This document shows positions 53,033-62,420 of a DNA stretch of 64,000 nucleotides, in pieces (the first letter of the stretch is position 1; each line of letters begins with the position of its first letter). A model generated the notes under the pieces. It did no database searches. It saw only the letters and a program-made list of their open reading frames with translations, and was not told the DNA's origin. Both the position numbers and the translations under genes were made by a program. The stretch spans positions 1 through 64,000 of the forward strand of contig JAAVBC010000028.1 of the NCBI GenBank assembly GCA_014803765.1, given 5' to 3'. This DNA comes from Bacteroides sp. (GTDB lineage Bacteria; Bacteroidota; Bacteroidia; Bacteroidales; Muribaculaceae).

Positions 53033-53230
53033 TTATTGATGACACCCCTTAGGCTCTTCCTTTTCAGCATTCGGGGAGGTCTTTTTAAAATCATGGCAGG
53101 TTTGCCACAGCGAGCAGCCGCAGCAGCTCCCTTTCTTGTTTTTCTTGCGTGTCATTCCCCACACCATTCTTCCAAGTGCGAGCAGGATGATGACCGCGAC
53201 TACGATATATTGCCATAAATAATTCTCCAT
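53033..53230 (-). CDS. FeoB-associated Cys-rich membrane protein-like
   Basis: 65 aa. One TM helix (IVVAVIILLALGRMVWGM, about 9-26) is followed by a basic stretch and a Cys-rich part (KKGSCCGCSLWQTC) with a further Cys near the end. This layout matches the small protein usually encoded beside feoB in Bacteroidetes. No feoA or feoB is in the window, so its iron link is unproven. Confidence 0.75.
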   Translation of the reverse strand: MENYLWQYIVVAVIILLALGRMVWGMTRKKNKKGSCCGCSLWQTCHDFKKTSPNAEKEEPKGCHQ

Positions 53231-53235
53231 AATTA

Positions 53236-55059
53236 CTAAATTTTAACGTTGGAATTATCACGAAGCACATTGAGAGTTATTTCTCCTATCATGCTCTTAA
53301 TCTGACTGATAAACTCGGCGGCGGAATATTCCTGCCGCTCAATGCGCCGGAGGCGGTTTTCCCAGATTCCGGTCAGTTCAGCGCTTTTGAGTAATTCCTC
53401 CTTAATAAGGTCGATCAGGTCTATTCCCGCTTTAGTCGCGTGGATAGCCTTACGCTTTTTTTCGATATATCCCCGTTTATAGAGGACTTCAATGATAGCA
53501 GCGCGTGTGGAGGGTCTGCCTATTCCATTTGCCTTGAGAGCCTCGCGCAAGTCTTCATCCTCCACCTGCGAACCGGCGGTCTCCATAGCCTTCAGCAGAG
53601 TACCCTCAGTATAATACTTCGGTGGTTGCGTCGTCTTCTTGGCAAGAGAGGGTCGGTGCGGACCGGTCTCTCCCTTTGTAAATACAGGCATTTCCCCGGA
53701 AGTGTTTTCTCCTTCCGAAGCCGCAGAAGAATTGTCGTCGGCGGCATCAGCCGGATTCTCTTTCGGCTCCTTAGCATAGACCGCCTTCCATCCCGGATCG
53801 AGAATCACCTTTCCGGTAGCCTTGAATTTAGTCTTATCTACGATCCCCATGACGACTGTCTGTTCAAACGAGCAGTCGTTATAGAAAACCGATATGAAGC
53901 GCTTTGCGACGAGATCAAATACTTTCCTCTCCCTATCAGACAGATTTGAGGGAAGAGGCTGACCTGTCGGAATAATAGCATGGTGGTCGGTCACTTTCGA
54001 GTTATCGAACACCTTCTTGCTCTTTTTCAGCTTTCTGCCTTTCAGAGGGTCTATAAGAGCCTGATAATCTTGCAGACTGATGAGAATCTTACCACACTTC
54101 GGATAGATATCATCCGTCAGATATGTCGTATCCACGCGGGGATACGTAGTCACCTTCTTTTCATAGAGGCTCTGAATAGTCTTCAGAGTGTCATCAGCGC
54201 TATACCCGTATTTCTTGTTTGCCTCAACCTGAAGGGCAGTAAGGTCAAAGAGTCGCGGAGGAGCTTCAGTGCCTTTCTTCTTTGTAATGTCAGTGACAGT
54301 AAAGGGGAGATCCTTTAGTTTTTCGACGAGTTCCTCACCCTTCTCCTTCGTCTCGAAATTCTTGATCTGCGCCGTGAAAGTGACATTGCGGAAGAGAGTG
54401 CGAAGTTCCCAGGAATCTTTAGGCACAAAATTTTCAATCTCCTTCTGGCGATTGACGATCAGAGCCAAAGTCGGGGTCTGAACTCTGCCGACAGAGAGTA
54501 TCTGCCCGCGCTCGCTTCGATATTTGAGTGTGTAAAGTCGGGTGGCGTTCATCCCGAGCACCCAGTCGCCGATGGCTCTGCAGAGTCCGGCTTCATAGAG
54601 AGGCTGCATGTCCGCCTGAGGACGAAGGTTCTTGAATCCCTCTCGTATAGCCTCGTCAGTAAGAGAAGAAATCCATAGGCGTTTCACCGGGATATGGCAT
54701 TTCGCCTTCTGCATGACCCATCGCTGAATCAGTTCACCCTCCTGCCCGGCATCACCGCAGTTGATAATTTCTGAAGCGGAAGCTATCAGCGTCTCTATCA
54801 CTTTAAACTGATGCTCAATCGACTTCTGAGGAATAATCTTTATACCGAAGCGGGGGGGAATCATCGGCAGGGAACTCAGCGACCAATGCTTCCATGCGAG
54901 GGTATAGTCAGCAGGTTCCTTGAGGGTACAGAGATGACCGAAAGTCCAGGTCACCTGATAGCCGTTGCCCTCATAAAAGCCATCGCGGCGTGTCGAAGCG
55001 CCTACGATTTTAGCAATATCCGCTCCGACACTCGGTTTCTCGGTAATGCATAGAATCAT
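53236..55059 (-). CDS. topB: DNA topoisomerase III
   Basis: A type IA topoisomerase that decatenates and relaxes DNA. 607 aa. The TOPRIM start is MILCITEKPSVGADIAKIVG, with acidic metal residues in NCGDAGQEGELIQRW. The active-site Tyr is in KKVTTYPRVDTTYL, and GRVQTPTLALIVNRQKEI is the family signature. No zinc-finger tail is seen. Its start overlaps the mazG stop (ATGA). Chromosomal and mobile-element copies look alike; the housekeeping neighbours suggest the chromosomal one. Confidence 0.94.
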   Translation of the reverse strand: MILCITEKPSVGADIAKIVGASTRRDGFYEGNGYQVTWTFGHLCTLKEPADYTLAWKHWSLSSLPMIPPRFGIKIIPQKSIEHQFKVIETLIASASEIINCGDAGQEGELIQRWVMQKAKCHIPVKRLWISSLTDEAIREGFKNLRPQADMQPLYEAGLCRAIGDWVLGMNATRLYTLKYRSERGQILSVGRVQTPTLALIVNRQKEIENFVPKDSWELRTLFRNVTFTAQIKNFETKEKGEELVEKLKDLPFTVTDITKKKGTEAPPRLFDLTALQVEANKKYGYSADDTLKTIQSLYEKKVTTYPRVDTTYLTDDIYPKCGKILISLQDYQALIDPLKGRKLKKSKKVFDNSKVTDHHAIIPTGQPLPSNLSDRERKVFDLVAKRFISVFYNDCSFEQTVVMGIVDKTKFKATGKVILDPGWKAVYAKEPKENPADAADDNSSAASEGENTSGEMPVFTKGETGPHRPSLAKKTTQPPKYYTEGTLLKAMETAGSQVEDEDLREALKANGIGRPSTRAAIIEVLYKRGYIEKKRKAIHATKAGIDLIDLIKEELLKSAELTGIWENRLRRIERQEYSAAEFISQIKSMIGEITLNVLRDNSNVKI

Positions 55060-55841
55060 AGTCCTTTAGCCTTGGCTTCATTCCAGATTTCATCCATCTG
55101 TTGCAGTGTCATCTCCTTGAGATTCAATCCTCTGTCCTTGCACGCCTGCTCAAGATAATTGAATCTGGCGATAAACTTTTTGTTAGTGCGTTCGAGAGCA
55201 TTCTCCGGGTTAACGCCATACAGCCGGGCGGCATTGACGACGGCAAAGAGCAGATCGCCGAATTCAGCCTCAGTGGCATCCTTGTCTCCCTTATTGATTT
55301 CCTCACGCACTTCAGTCATTTCCTCCTCCACTTTCTCCCAGACTTGAGAAGCATCTTCCCAATCGAACCCTACATTGCGCACCTTCTCCTGGATTCGATT
55401 AGCCTTAATAAGCGCAGGAAGAGCTGAGGGAACTCCTCCGAGCACTGTCTTATTCCCCCCTTTCTCCTTAAGCTTGATCTGCTCCCAGTTCTCAAGCACC
55501 TGCTCGGTTGAATCGACCGCAACATCGCCAAACACATGAGGATGGCGGAAGATTAATTTATCGCAGAGGGCATTGCAGACATCAGCGATATCAAACTGAT
55601 TCTTCTCATCGGCGATTTTAGAATAAAAAGCAATGTGGAGAAGAACATCGCCCAGTTCCTTGCGAATATTATCGGCGTCATTAAGTGAGAGGGCTTCAGC
55701 GAGCTCGAAAGTCTCCTCAATTGTATTGGGACGCAGAGATTCATTAGTCTGCTTAGCATCCCAAGGGCATTTCACTCTAAGTTCATCCAGAATGTCGAGC
55801 ATTCTTCCGAATGCCTCCAGTTTTTCTTCTCTTGTATGCAT
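55056..55841 (-). CDS. mazG: MazG nucleoside triphosphate pyrophosphohydrolase
   Basis: Hydrolyses NTPs and dNTPs to NMP and PPi, cleaning the nucleotide pool. 261 aa with two MazG-type repeats. The N-terminal one holds CPWDAKQTNESLRPNTIEET with EExxE, then ELGDVLLHIAFYSKIA. The C-terminal one has EEEMTEVREEI and EFGDLLFAVVNAARL. It is the first gene of mazG-topB and is divergent from the nrnA-like gene. Confidence 0.93.
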   Translation of the reverse strand: MHTREEKLEAFGRMLDILDELRVKCPWDAKQTNESLRPNTIEETFELAEALSLNDADNIRKELGDVLLHIAFYSKIADEKNQFDIADVCNALCDKLIFRHPHVFGDVAVDSTEQVLENWEQIKLKEKGGNKTVLGGVPSALPALIKANRIQEKVRNVGFDWEDASQVWEKVEEEMTEVREEINKGDKDATEAEFGDLLFAVVNAARLYGVNPENALERTNKKFIARFNYLEQACKDRGLNLKEMTLQQMDEIWNEAKAKGL

Positions 55842-55891
55842 AATCTATCGTTATATCCTTTGCCGAGGGTCTAAATTACAATTTTCAATGG

Positions 55892-55924
55892 CAAAATTAA
55901 GCAAAAAATATCGAAAATTGCAAA
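55892..55924 (-). promoter_or_regulatory. Promoter of mazG-topB
   Basis: On the minus strand TTTG (55921-55924), a 21-nt spacer and TAATTTTG (55892-55899). The leader is about 45 nt. Confidence 0.7.
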
Positions 55925-55932
55925 TAAACCGC

Positions 55933-55940
55933 TATCTTTG
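55933..55940 (+). promoter_or_regulatory. -7 element of the nrnA-like gene
   Basis: TATCTTTG, 43 nt before the ATG at 55983. No clean -33 box is seen at the usual distance. Confidence 0.5.
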
Positions 55941-55982
55941 TGAGTTGAAACCAACGAAAGAAAGGAGAAATCATCAATATCT

Positions 55983-57026
55983 ATGAATAAGATGCTGGAT
56001 TCCGCTATGACGGATAGATTCAGAAAAATGATAGAAGAGAGCGAGAGTATCGTCTTGACTTGCCATGTGCGTCCCGACGGGGATGCTATAGGAAGCACAT
56101 TGGGAATGATGCATCTGCTCCATAGTCTGGGCAAGCGGGCAGTGGTCGTTGTCCCTGACATGCCTCCGCGTACACTCAACTTTCTTCCGGGTATCCGCAG
56201 CATAACGGTCTATACAAAGCATGAGGATTATTCCCGGCGATTGATGGAGGAAGCGGACCTGATAATATGTTGCGATTTCAACAAGCCTTCACGTCAGGAT
56301 CATCTTGGTCCGGTGACTCAGGCTGCTGCCGCCAAGAAGGTACTCGTCGACCATCATCAGTTTCCCGATGACTTCTGCGATCTCTCCTTCTCATATCCCG
56401 ATATGTCAAGCACGTGTGAATTGATGTTCCGCATCATTTGTGCAATGGGATTTTATCCTCAGCTCGACCTCAATTCGGCGATATGCCTGACCACGGGTCT
56501 GATTACAGACACGCGAAATCTCAGCGTCAATTGCAAGAATCCGGATATCTATGAGGTCTTGATGAAACTTCTTGAAAAGGGTGTTGATAAGACCCGTATC
56601 GTTAAGGAAGCTCTCATGACACAATCGCTCTCCTCTCTCCGCCTTCAGAGCTATGCTATATCGGAGAAGATGGAGATATTCCGCGATCTCCATGGCGCCG
56701 TGACGACACTTGATATGGAAGAGCTGAAACGCTTCGGTTATGAGCGTGGCGACACGGAAGGACTAGTGAACATGCCTCTCAATGTGCGCGGCATAGTCTT
56801 CTCCTTCTTTTTAAGAGAGGATGAGGATTGCGTCAAAGTATCAGCGAGGAGCATAGAGAATTTTCCGGTCTCAAAGATATGTGAGGACCTCTTCGGCGGG
56901 GGCGGACATCTGATGGCAGCCGGTGCGGAATTCAGAGGCTCACTTGAAGAATGTCGCCGAATATTGGTTGAGGCGCTTCCCGCATATAGACAGTATCTTC
57001 CCACACGCCTCGAAAAGATTGAATAA
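55983..57026 (+). CDS. NrnA-like DHH-family nanoRNase / pAp phosphatase
   Basis: 347 aa. The DHH domain has HVRPDGDAIGS and VDHHQFPDD. The DHHA1 end has GGGGHLMAAGAEF. The size and single DHH-DHHA1 layout fit bifunctional oligoribonuclease/3'-phosphoadenosine phosphatase rather than RecJ. It should finish mRNA decay by degrading 2-5-nt RNAs. It starts a plus-strand run through DUF4827-like, glmM and sppA. Confidence 0.92.
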   Translation: MNKMLDSAMTDRFRKMIEESESIVLTCHVRPDGDAIGSTLGMMHLLHSLGKRAVVVVPDMPPRTLNFLPGIRSITVYTKHEDYSRRLMEEADLIICCDFNKPSRQDHLGPVTQAAAAKKVLVDHHQFPDDFCDLSFSYPDMSSTCELMFRIICAMGFYPQLDLNSAICLTTGLITDTRNLSVNCKNPDIYEVLMKLLEKGVDKTRIVKEALMTQSLSSLRLQSYAISEKMEIFRDLHGAVTTLDMEELKRFGYERGDTEGLVNMPLNVRGIVFSFFLREDEDCVKVSARSIENFPVSKICEDLFGGGGHLMAAGAEFRGSLEECRRILVEALPAYRQYLPTRLEKIE

Positions 57027-57068
57027 GAGGCACCGGGCAGAATATTTAAATAGAGCAACTATAACGAA

Positions 57069-57644
57069 ATGAAACATACAAAACTATTCCTATTTACTCT
57101 TGCCGCAATGCTCATGGGCGTTATGGCATCATGTGATGACTCTGAAAGTTATTCTGATCTTCTCCGTGATGAGGAGAGGGCAACAAACTGGTTTCTTGCG
57201 CAGCAACGTGTAGAGACGTCGGTGCCTGCCGACAGTGTGTTTGAAATCGGGGCTGATGCACCCTTCTATCGAATGGACGAGGACGGCTATATCTACATGC
57301 AGGTCATTGATGCGGGAGATCCGGATATGCGTCCGGAAACAGGCGACAAGGTCTATTTCCGCTATAACCGCAAGAACCTCAAACTTATGTATGAAGGTGC
57401 AGATCCGGCATGGAGCGGAAATATGGATAATCTGACTGCCGCGGGCTTTACTGCATTCTTCAAGGGCAATACGCTCTATCCGAGTTCGACACAGTTCGGC
57501 ACCGGAATTCAGCTGCCTATGGATTATCTGGGATACTTTGCTGAAGTAAACCTCGTGTTGCGTTCCTACGAAGGCTTCCTGGAGGATCAAAGTCAGTGTA
57601 TCCCCTACATAATCAATGTGAAATATTACAAGGGAGAATATTAA
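57069..57644 (+). CDS. DUF4827-like FKBP-type lipoprotein
   Basis: 191 aa with a lipobox (VMASC, Cys about 21). ERATNWFLAQQRVETSVPAD followed by GDKVYFRYNRKNLKLMYEG resembles the Bacteroidetes DUF4827 group, which is related to FKBP peptidyl-prolyl isomerases. Catalytic activity is not shown by the sequence. It lies 42 nt after the nrnA-like gene and 27 nt before glmM. Confidence 0.78.
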   Translation: MKHTKLFLFTLAAMLMGVMASCDDSESYSDLLRDEERATNWFLAQQRVETSVPADSVFEIGADAPFYRMDEDGYIYMQVIDAGDPDMRPETGDKVYFRYNRKNLKLMYEGADPAWSGNMDNLTAAGFTAFFKGNTLYPSSTQFGTGIQLPMDYLGYFAEVNLVLRSYEGFLEDQSQCIPYIINVKYYKGEY

Positions 57645-57671
57645 GAAAAGGATAAAAATCAAGCAATCAAT

Positions 57672-59054
57672 ATGTCATTAATCAAATCTATATCCGGCAT
57701 CCGCGGCACAATCGGCGGACGTTCCGGCGAAGGACTCGGAGGAGTCGACATCGTGAAATTCACTGCTGCATACGCAGAGTTTATCAAACGCAGCAATCCC
57801 GGTAAGAAAGTAAAGATTGTAGTCGGAAGAGACGCGCGTCTTTCCGGCAAGATGGTGAGCCACCTCGTCTGCGGCACGCTTATGGCAATGGGTGCCGATG
57901 TCATAAATATCGGACTTGCTACTACTCCTACCACTGAGATTGCAGTGACAGAAGAGGGAGCACAGGGCGGTATTATTATCACTGCCTCACACAACCCCAC
58001 GCAGTGGAATGCCCTTAAGCTCCTCAACAGTCGTGGAGAATTCCTTAACGATGCCGAAGGGAAGGAGATTATTGCCATTGCGGAAAAAGAGGACTTTGAC
58101 TTTGCCGAGGTCTATGATCTGGGCTCGGAATATAAGAACGAGACTTATGATGAACGCCACATAGAGATGGTGCTCAATCTTCCCCTTGTCGATAAGGATG
58201 CCATTGCAAAGGCTGATTTCACGGTGGCGGTGGACGCTGTCAACTCAGTAGGCGGTGTAATTATCCCCAAACTTCTGAAAGCACTCGGAGTAAAGAATAT
58301 CATTGAACTTAACTGCGAACCTAACGGCAAGTTTGCACATACTCCCGAACCTATTCCCGAGAATCTCACTCAGATAGCCGGAGTGATGAAGGAAAGCAAT
58401 GCTGACTGCGGCATCGTGGTAGACCCGGATGTGGATCGACTGGCTCTCGTAATGGAAAACGGTGAGATGTTTGTAGAGGAATACACCCTCGTGGCTGTAG
58501 CGGATTATGTACTTTCTCACACTCCCGGTTCCACTGTCTCCAATCTCAGCTCATCCCGCGCGCTGCGTGATGTAACTCGCAATCATGGTTGCGAATATAA
58601 TGCGGCAGCAGTCGGAGAGGTGAATGTCGTCAGCAAGATGAAAGAGACAGGTGCTATCATCGGTGGTGAAGGCAATGGTGGGGTCATATATCCTGAACTT
58701 CACTATGGCAGAGACGCACTTGTAGGCGTGGCGCTTTTCCTTACCCTTCTTGCCAAATCCGGAAAGAAGATGACAGAACTTAAGGCGGGTTATCCTCCCT
58801 ACTTCATTGCCAAGAATAAGATTACCCTTACTCCCGACGTTGATGTCGATGCAGTCTTGAAGGCAGCCAAAGAGCACTTCAAGAATGAAGAAATCAATGA
58901 TATCGACGGCGTAAAAATTGACTTCGCTGATAGCTGGGTACATCTCCGCAAGTCAAATACAGAGCCAATCATACGCATCTATAGCGAGGCATCCACAATG
59001 GAGCGTGCCGAGGCTCTCGGAGAGGAGATGAAGCAATTGATCGCTAAGTTGTAA
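57672..59054 (+). CDS. glmM: Phosphoglucosamine mutase
   Basis: Converts glucosamine-6-phosphate to glucosamine-1-phosphate on the way to UDP-GlcNAc. 460 aa. ISGIRGTIGG is near the N-terminus. The phospho-serine loop is ITASHNPTQWNAL (Ser106). DPDVDRLALV is the metal loop, GEGNGGVIYPELHYGRD the sugar loop, and SNTEPIIRIY the phosphate-binding C-terminal loop. A phosphomannomutase role is not excluded, but Bacteroidetes GlmM proteins look like this. Confidence 0.9.
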   Translation: MSLIKSISGIRGTIGGRSGEGLGGVDIVKFTAAYAEFIKRSNPGKKVKIVVGRDARLSGKMVSHLVCGTLMAMGADVINIGLATTPTTEIAVTEEGAQGGIIITASHNPTQWNALKLLNSRGEFLNDAEGKEIIAIAEKEDFDFAEVYDLGSEYKNETYDERHIEMVLNLPLVDKDAIAKADFTVAVDAVNSVGGVIIPKLLKALGVKNIIELNCEPNGKFAHTPEPIPENLTQIAGVMKESNADCGIVVDPDVDRLALVMENGEMFVEEYTLVAVADYVLSHTPGSTVSNLSSSRALRDVTRNHGCEYNAAAVGEVNVVSKMKETGAIIGGEGNGGVIYPELHYGRDALVGVALFLTLLAKSGKKMTELKAGYPPYFIAKNKITLTPDVDVDAVLKAAKEHFKNEEINDIDGVKIDFADSWVHLRKSNTEPIIRIYSEASTMERAEALGEEMKQLIAKL

Positions 59055-59120
59055 AGCATGGGGGAAGATCTTCTTCCCTCCTAATCATAATCAGAAAATA
59101 ATCTGACATACAAGACTAAT

Positions 59121-60917
59121 ATGCTTAAGAAATTTTTTCTTAATTTCCTGTCTTCATTTGTGGGGGCATGGGTTGCGTTAGTGCTCTTCTGCGTTGTTGC
59201 CGTGATGGTCGTAATCGGTCTGATTGGCAAAGCAGGCATTTCTGCGGCATCCTCTTCCGGGAATGTCAAGAAGCATTCTGTAATGGTGCTTGACCTCAAG
59301 GGAGAGGTAATCGAACGCGAAACCCCGACAGATATTGACTATATCGGATTAGTGCAGGGGGATGTAAAGAGTCCGCAGACACTGACCGGGCTTATCGATG
59401 CGATCCGTTCCGCTAAGGATAATAAGGATGTCGACATGATCTACATAAAGTGTGGAGGATTATCTGCAGGGTCAGCTACACTTCATGCCCTTCGCGCAGA
59501 GCTTTCCGACTTTCGCGAGAGTGGTAAAAAAATCTATGCCTATGCCGACGCGATGGGGAATGCAGACTATTATGTGGCGACGGTGGCAGACAGTCTCTTT
59601 ATGAATCCCGACGGAATGTTGGCGCTGACCGGACTGACGGCGAGCACTATGTATTTCAAAGATCTTCTGGATAAGATAGGAATCAATGTGCAGGTAGCGA
59701 AAGTCGGAACATATAAATCCGCCGTAGAACCCTATATTTCCAATGAAATGAGCGAACCCGCAAGGGCGCAGCTTGACACACTGTTAGGGAATATCTGGAA
59801 CGTGCTTTTGAGTGAGATGGCTGTGTCGCGCAAGGTGAAATCAAGTGTGATCGACAAGATGGTCAGCGATGATTATCTCTTCCTGCAGCGTGGCGAAGAG
59901 ATGGTCGGCAAAAAACTTATTGACAAAGCCGTCTATGAGCACACTATGGATGCGCGTATCGCCAAGGCTGTCGGAGTTGACAAGGAGAAACTCAACTTTG
60001 TAGGTCCGGAAGTTGTAGGTAATTCAGAAGTAGAGCAGGCATTGAATGCTTCCGGAGAGAGAATAGCAGTGCTATATGCCGTCGGCGAGATAATGGAGGG
60101 CACGAAGAGCGGAATTAATTGTGAAGTTCTTGTGCCGGTAATTACTGAGCTTGCGGATGATGATGACGTAAAAGGAATGGTGCTGCGTGTGAACTCTCCC
60201 GGTGGATCCGTATTCGGCAGTGAGCAGATAGCGGATGCGTTGGCATATTTCCAGAAGAAAGGCAAACCGCTTGCTGTGTCGATGGGAGACTATGCGGCAT
60301 CGGGAGGTTATTGGATATCCTGCCATGCAGACAGAATCTTCGCGGATCCGGCTACTATCACAGGTTCGATCGGTATATTCGGTTTATTCCCAAATGCTGC
60401 CGGACTTATGAATAAGATCGGGGTAACTCCGCAGTTTGTCGCTACTAATCCCAAAGCTGACTTCCCCTCGCTTTTCAAGGCGATGGATGAAGAGCAGATG
60501 TCAGCAATGCAGAAATTCATCACCAAGGGCTACGATCGATTCATAGAGCGCGTGGCTACGGGCAGAAAGATGAAGCCGGAGGCTGTACGCCGCATTGCCG
60601 AAGGGCGCGTTTGGGATGGCATGAAAGCAAAGCAATTAGGACTTGTGGATGATTTAGGAGATTTGGAAGCGGCAGTAGAATGGGTGCGCGGAAAATGCAA
60701 GAAAGGGGATAAATTGAAGGTCGCTTCATATCCCTCGGTAGAGGCAGGATTCTGGGATATGGTGAAGATCAGCATGCAGTCGGAATTACAGACGATGCTG
60801 ATAAAAGAGGCAGTGAAATATGCTCCGGATGCTGCATACGCCGATCAGGTAAGCAAACTGCTTCGCCGTCGCCACGAACAGGCTCTCATGCCCCAGTACG
60901 ACATCCGTCTGAAATAA
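59121..60917 (+). CDS. sppA: Signal peptide peptidase SppA, 67K type
   Basis: An inner-membrane serine protease degrading cleaved signal peptides. 598 aa with one N-terminal TM helix (about 14-40) and two tandem peptidase halves. The catalytic dyad is Lys199 in VGTYKSAVEPY and Ser394 in DYAASGGYW, matching the E. coli-type arrangement. It lies 66 nt after glmM and is closed by a terminator. Confidence 0.94.
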   Translation: MLKKFFLNFLSSFVGAWVALVLFCVVAVMVVIGLIGKAGISAASSSGNVKKHSVMVLDLKGEVIERETPTDIDYIGLVQGDVKSPQTLTGLIDAIRSAKDNKDVDMIYIKCGGLSAGSATLHALRAELSDFRESGKKIYAYADAMGNADYYVATVADSLFMNPDGMLALTGLTASTMYFKDLLDKIGINVQVAKVGTYKSAVEPYISNEMSEPARAQLDTLLGNIWNVLLSEMAVSRKVKSSVIDKMVSDDYLFLQRGEEMVGKKLIDKAVYEHTMDARIAKAVGVDKEKLNFVGPEVVGNSEVEQALNASGERIAVLYAVGEIMEGTKSGINCEVLVPVITELADDDDVKGMVLRVNSPGGSVFGSEQIADALAYFQKKGKPLAVSMGDYAASGGYWISCHADRIFADPATITGSIGIFGLFPNAAGLMNKIGVTPQFVATNPKADFPSLFKAMDEEQMSAMQKFITKGYDRFIERVATGRKMKPEAVRRIAEGRVWDGMKAKQLGLVDDLGDLEAAVEWVRGKCKKGDKLKVASYPSVEAGFWDMVKISMQSELQTMLIKEAVKYAPDAAYADQVSKLLRRRHEQALMPQYDIRLK

Positions 60918-60941
60918 GAGATTCCCTGTCAAACTGAATAA

Positions 60942-60968
60942 AATTGCCCGCATATTTTGCGGGTAATT
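60942..60968 (+). terminator. Terminator of sppA
   Basis: ATTgCCCGCA pairs with TGCGGGtAAT around a short loop, followed by a run of eight Ts. The hairpin contains the -33 box of the lpxK promoter. Confidence 0.85.
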
Positions 60969-60986
60969 TTTTTTGTGTTATATTTG
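60956..60986 (+). promoter_or_regulatory. Promoter of lpxK-punA
   Basis: TTTG (60956-60959), a 19-nt spacer and TATATTTG (60979-60986). It is interleaved with the sppA terminator. The leader is about 90 nt. Confidence 0.75.
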
Positions 60987-61081
60987 CGTGAATTGGAGAA
61001 AGCAAATGCGGCTTACTCCATTTTGGTGAATCAGATATTTTACAAGGGGCATCCGAGAATGTCCCTATAACCCGAAGAGAA

Positions 61082-62404
61082 TTGAAGACTACGTTCGACA
61101 AAATGCTGACTTATCTGCTCACTCCGGCGTCGTGGATTTATGGCGGAGTGATGTGGGTGCGCAATAAACTCTTTGATGCGGGAGTGCTTCCGCAGGTAGA
61201 GTTTGATGTGCCCGTAATCGGAGTAGGCAACATCACAGTCGGAGGAACGGGCAAGACGCCGCATACGGAATATATCGTCTCCAATCTCTGCGGAAGCTAC
61301 AATGTGGCAGTTCTAAGTCGTGGCTACAAGCGCAAGACAAAGGGATTCCTGTTAGCTAATTCCAAAAGTTCGCCGGAGACCATCGGGGATGAACCCTGGC
61401 AGATCTACAATAAATTCGGAATGCGTGCGAAAGTGGCTGTCTGTGAAAGTCGGAAGACCGGTATCACGCGCCTCCTGCAGCTATTCCCTGACCTCGACCT
61501 TATTATTCTTGACGATAGTTTTCAGCATCGCTGGGTGAAACCGCGAATCTCAATCCTGCTTATGGAATATGGCAGGCCGATAGTAAAAGATCATCTTCTG
61601 CCCTTAGGCCGTCTGCGCGAATCCGCCCATGAGATGAATAGAGCAGACAAAGTAATCGTCACGAAATGCCCGGATAATCTCAATCCGATTGATTTCCGCA
61701 TAGTCACGAAAGAGCTCGATCTGATGAAATTCCAAAAGATTTATTTCTCCGGATATAAATACGACGAGCTCAAACCGGTGTTTTCCGATGACGCCCCATT
61801 CGCCGCAAATCTGTATTCGATGACGTCGAATGATTCGGTGTTACTCCTGACGGGAATTGCTCATCCACGCTACTTCGTGCGTCATTTCAACTCCTTCCCC
61901 TTCCGGAAGAAGGTGGAGCATTTCTCCGACCATCATAATTTCTCGCGTTCTGACCTCGAGAAGATTTATGAGCGTTTCAAGAATATGAAGGGGGAGAGGA
62001 AGCTTATAATCACAACTGAAAAGGATGCCGTCCGCCTGCTTCATAATCCCTACTTCCCGCAGGAACTCAAGCCCTTTATTTTCTATCAGCCGATAAGTGT
62101 CAATATGCTTGGCGGGGTCTACGGGCATGAAAACAATCTTATCGACGATCTCCTTCAGGAACTCAATCTCGCTCCCGGAAAGTATTCCGAATCTCATACG
62201 GAATCTATCCATGAGACAAATACCGGATATTCAATACCCGATTCCGATAATTCCGATAATATTGCTCAGGACGAAGAAAGCGCCTTCGGCACTTACAGCG
62301 ACTTCCACGGCAATTATAATGATGACGGCAGCTACAGTAAGCGTCAGGAATATAATGGTCAGCAGCAATTTAATGATCAACATAACGATTATCACGAAAC
62401 ATAA
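61082..62404 (+). CDS. lpxK: Tetraacyldisaccharide 4'-kinase with hydrophilic tail
   Basis: Phosphorylates the lipid A precursor at the 4' position, at the inner membrane. TPASWIYGGVMWVRNKLFDA is the membrane-associated N-terminus, VIGVGNITVGGTGKTPHTEY has the P-loop, and LIILDDSFQHRWVKPRISIL is a core motif. The frame opens at a TTG (61082); an ATG at 61103 is an alternative that removes 7 residues. The last 75 residues (from about 365, rich in Ser, Asn, Gln and Asp) lie beyond the normal LpxK end. The stop lies 16 nt before the next gene. Confidence 0.92.
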   Translation: MKTTFDKMLTYLLTPASWIYGGVMWVRNKLFDAGVLPQVEFDVPVIGVGNITVGGTGKTPHTEYIVSNLCGSYNVAVLSRGYKRKTKGFLLANSKSSPETIGDEPWQIYNKFGMRAKVAVCESRKTGITRLLQLFPDLDLIILDDSFQHRWVKPRISILLMEYGRPIVKDHLLPLGRLRESAHEMNRADKVIVTKCPDNLNPIDFRIVTKELDLMKFQKIYFSGYKYDELKPVFSDDAPFAANLYSMTSNDSVLLLTGIAHPRYFVRHFNSFPFRKKVEHFSDHHNFSRSDLEKIYERFKNMKGERKLIITTEKDAVRLLHNPYFPQELKPFIFYQPISVNMLGGVYGHENNLIDDLLQELNLAPGKYSESHTESIHETNTGYSIPDSDNSDNIAQDEESAFGTYSDFHGNYNDDGSYSKRQEYNGQQQFNDQHNDYHET

Positions 62405-62420
62405 ATAAGATTATTCAACC

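Noticed and set aside
59060-59080. Palindrome after glmM (GAAGATCTTC) as a strong terminator
   Set aside because: There is no T-run, and sppA follows closely in the same direction.
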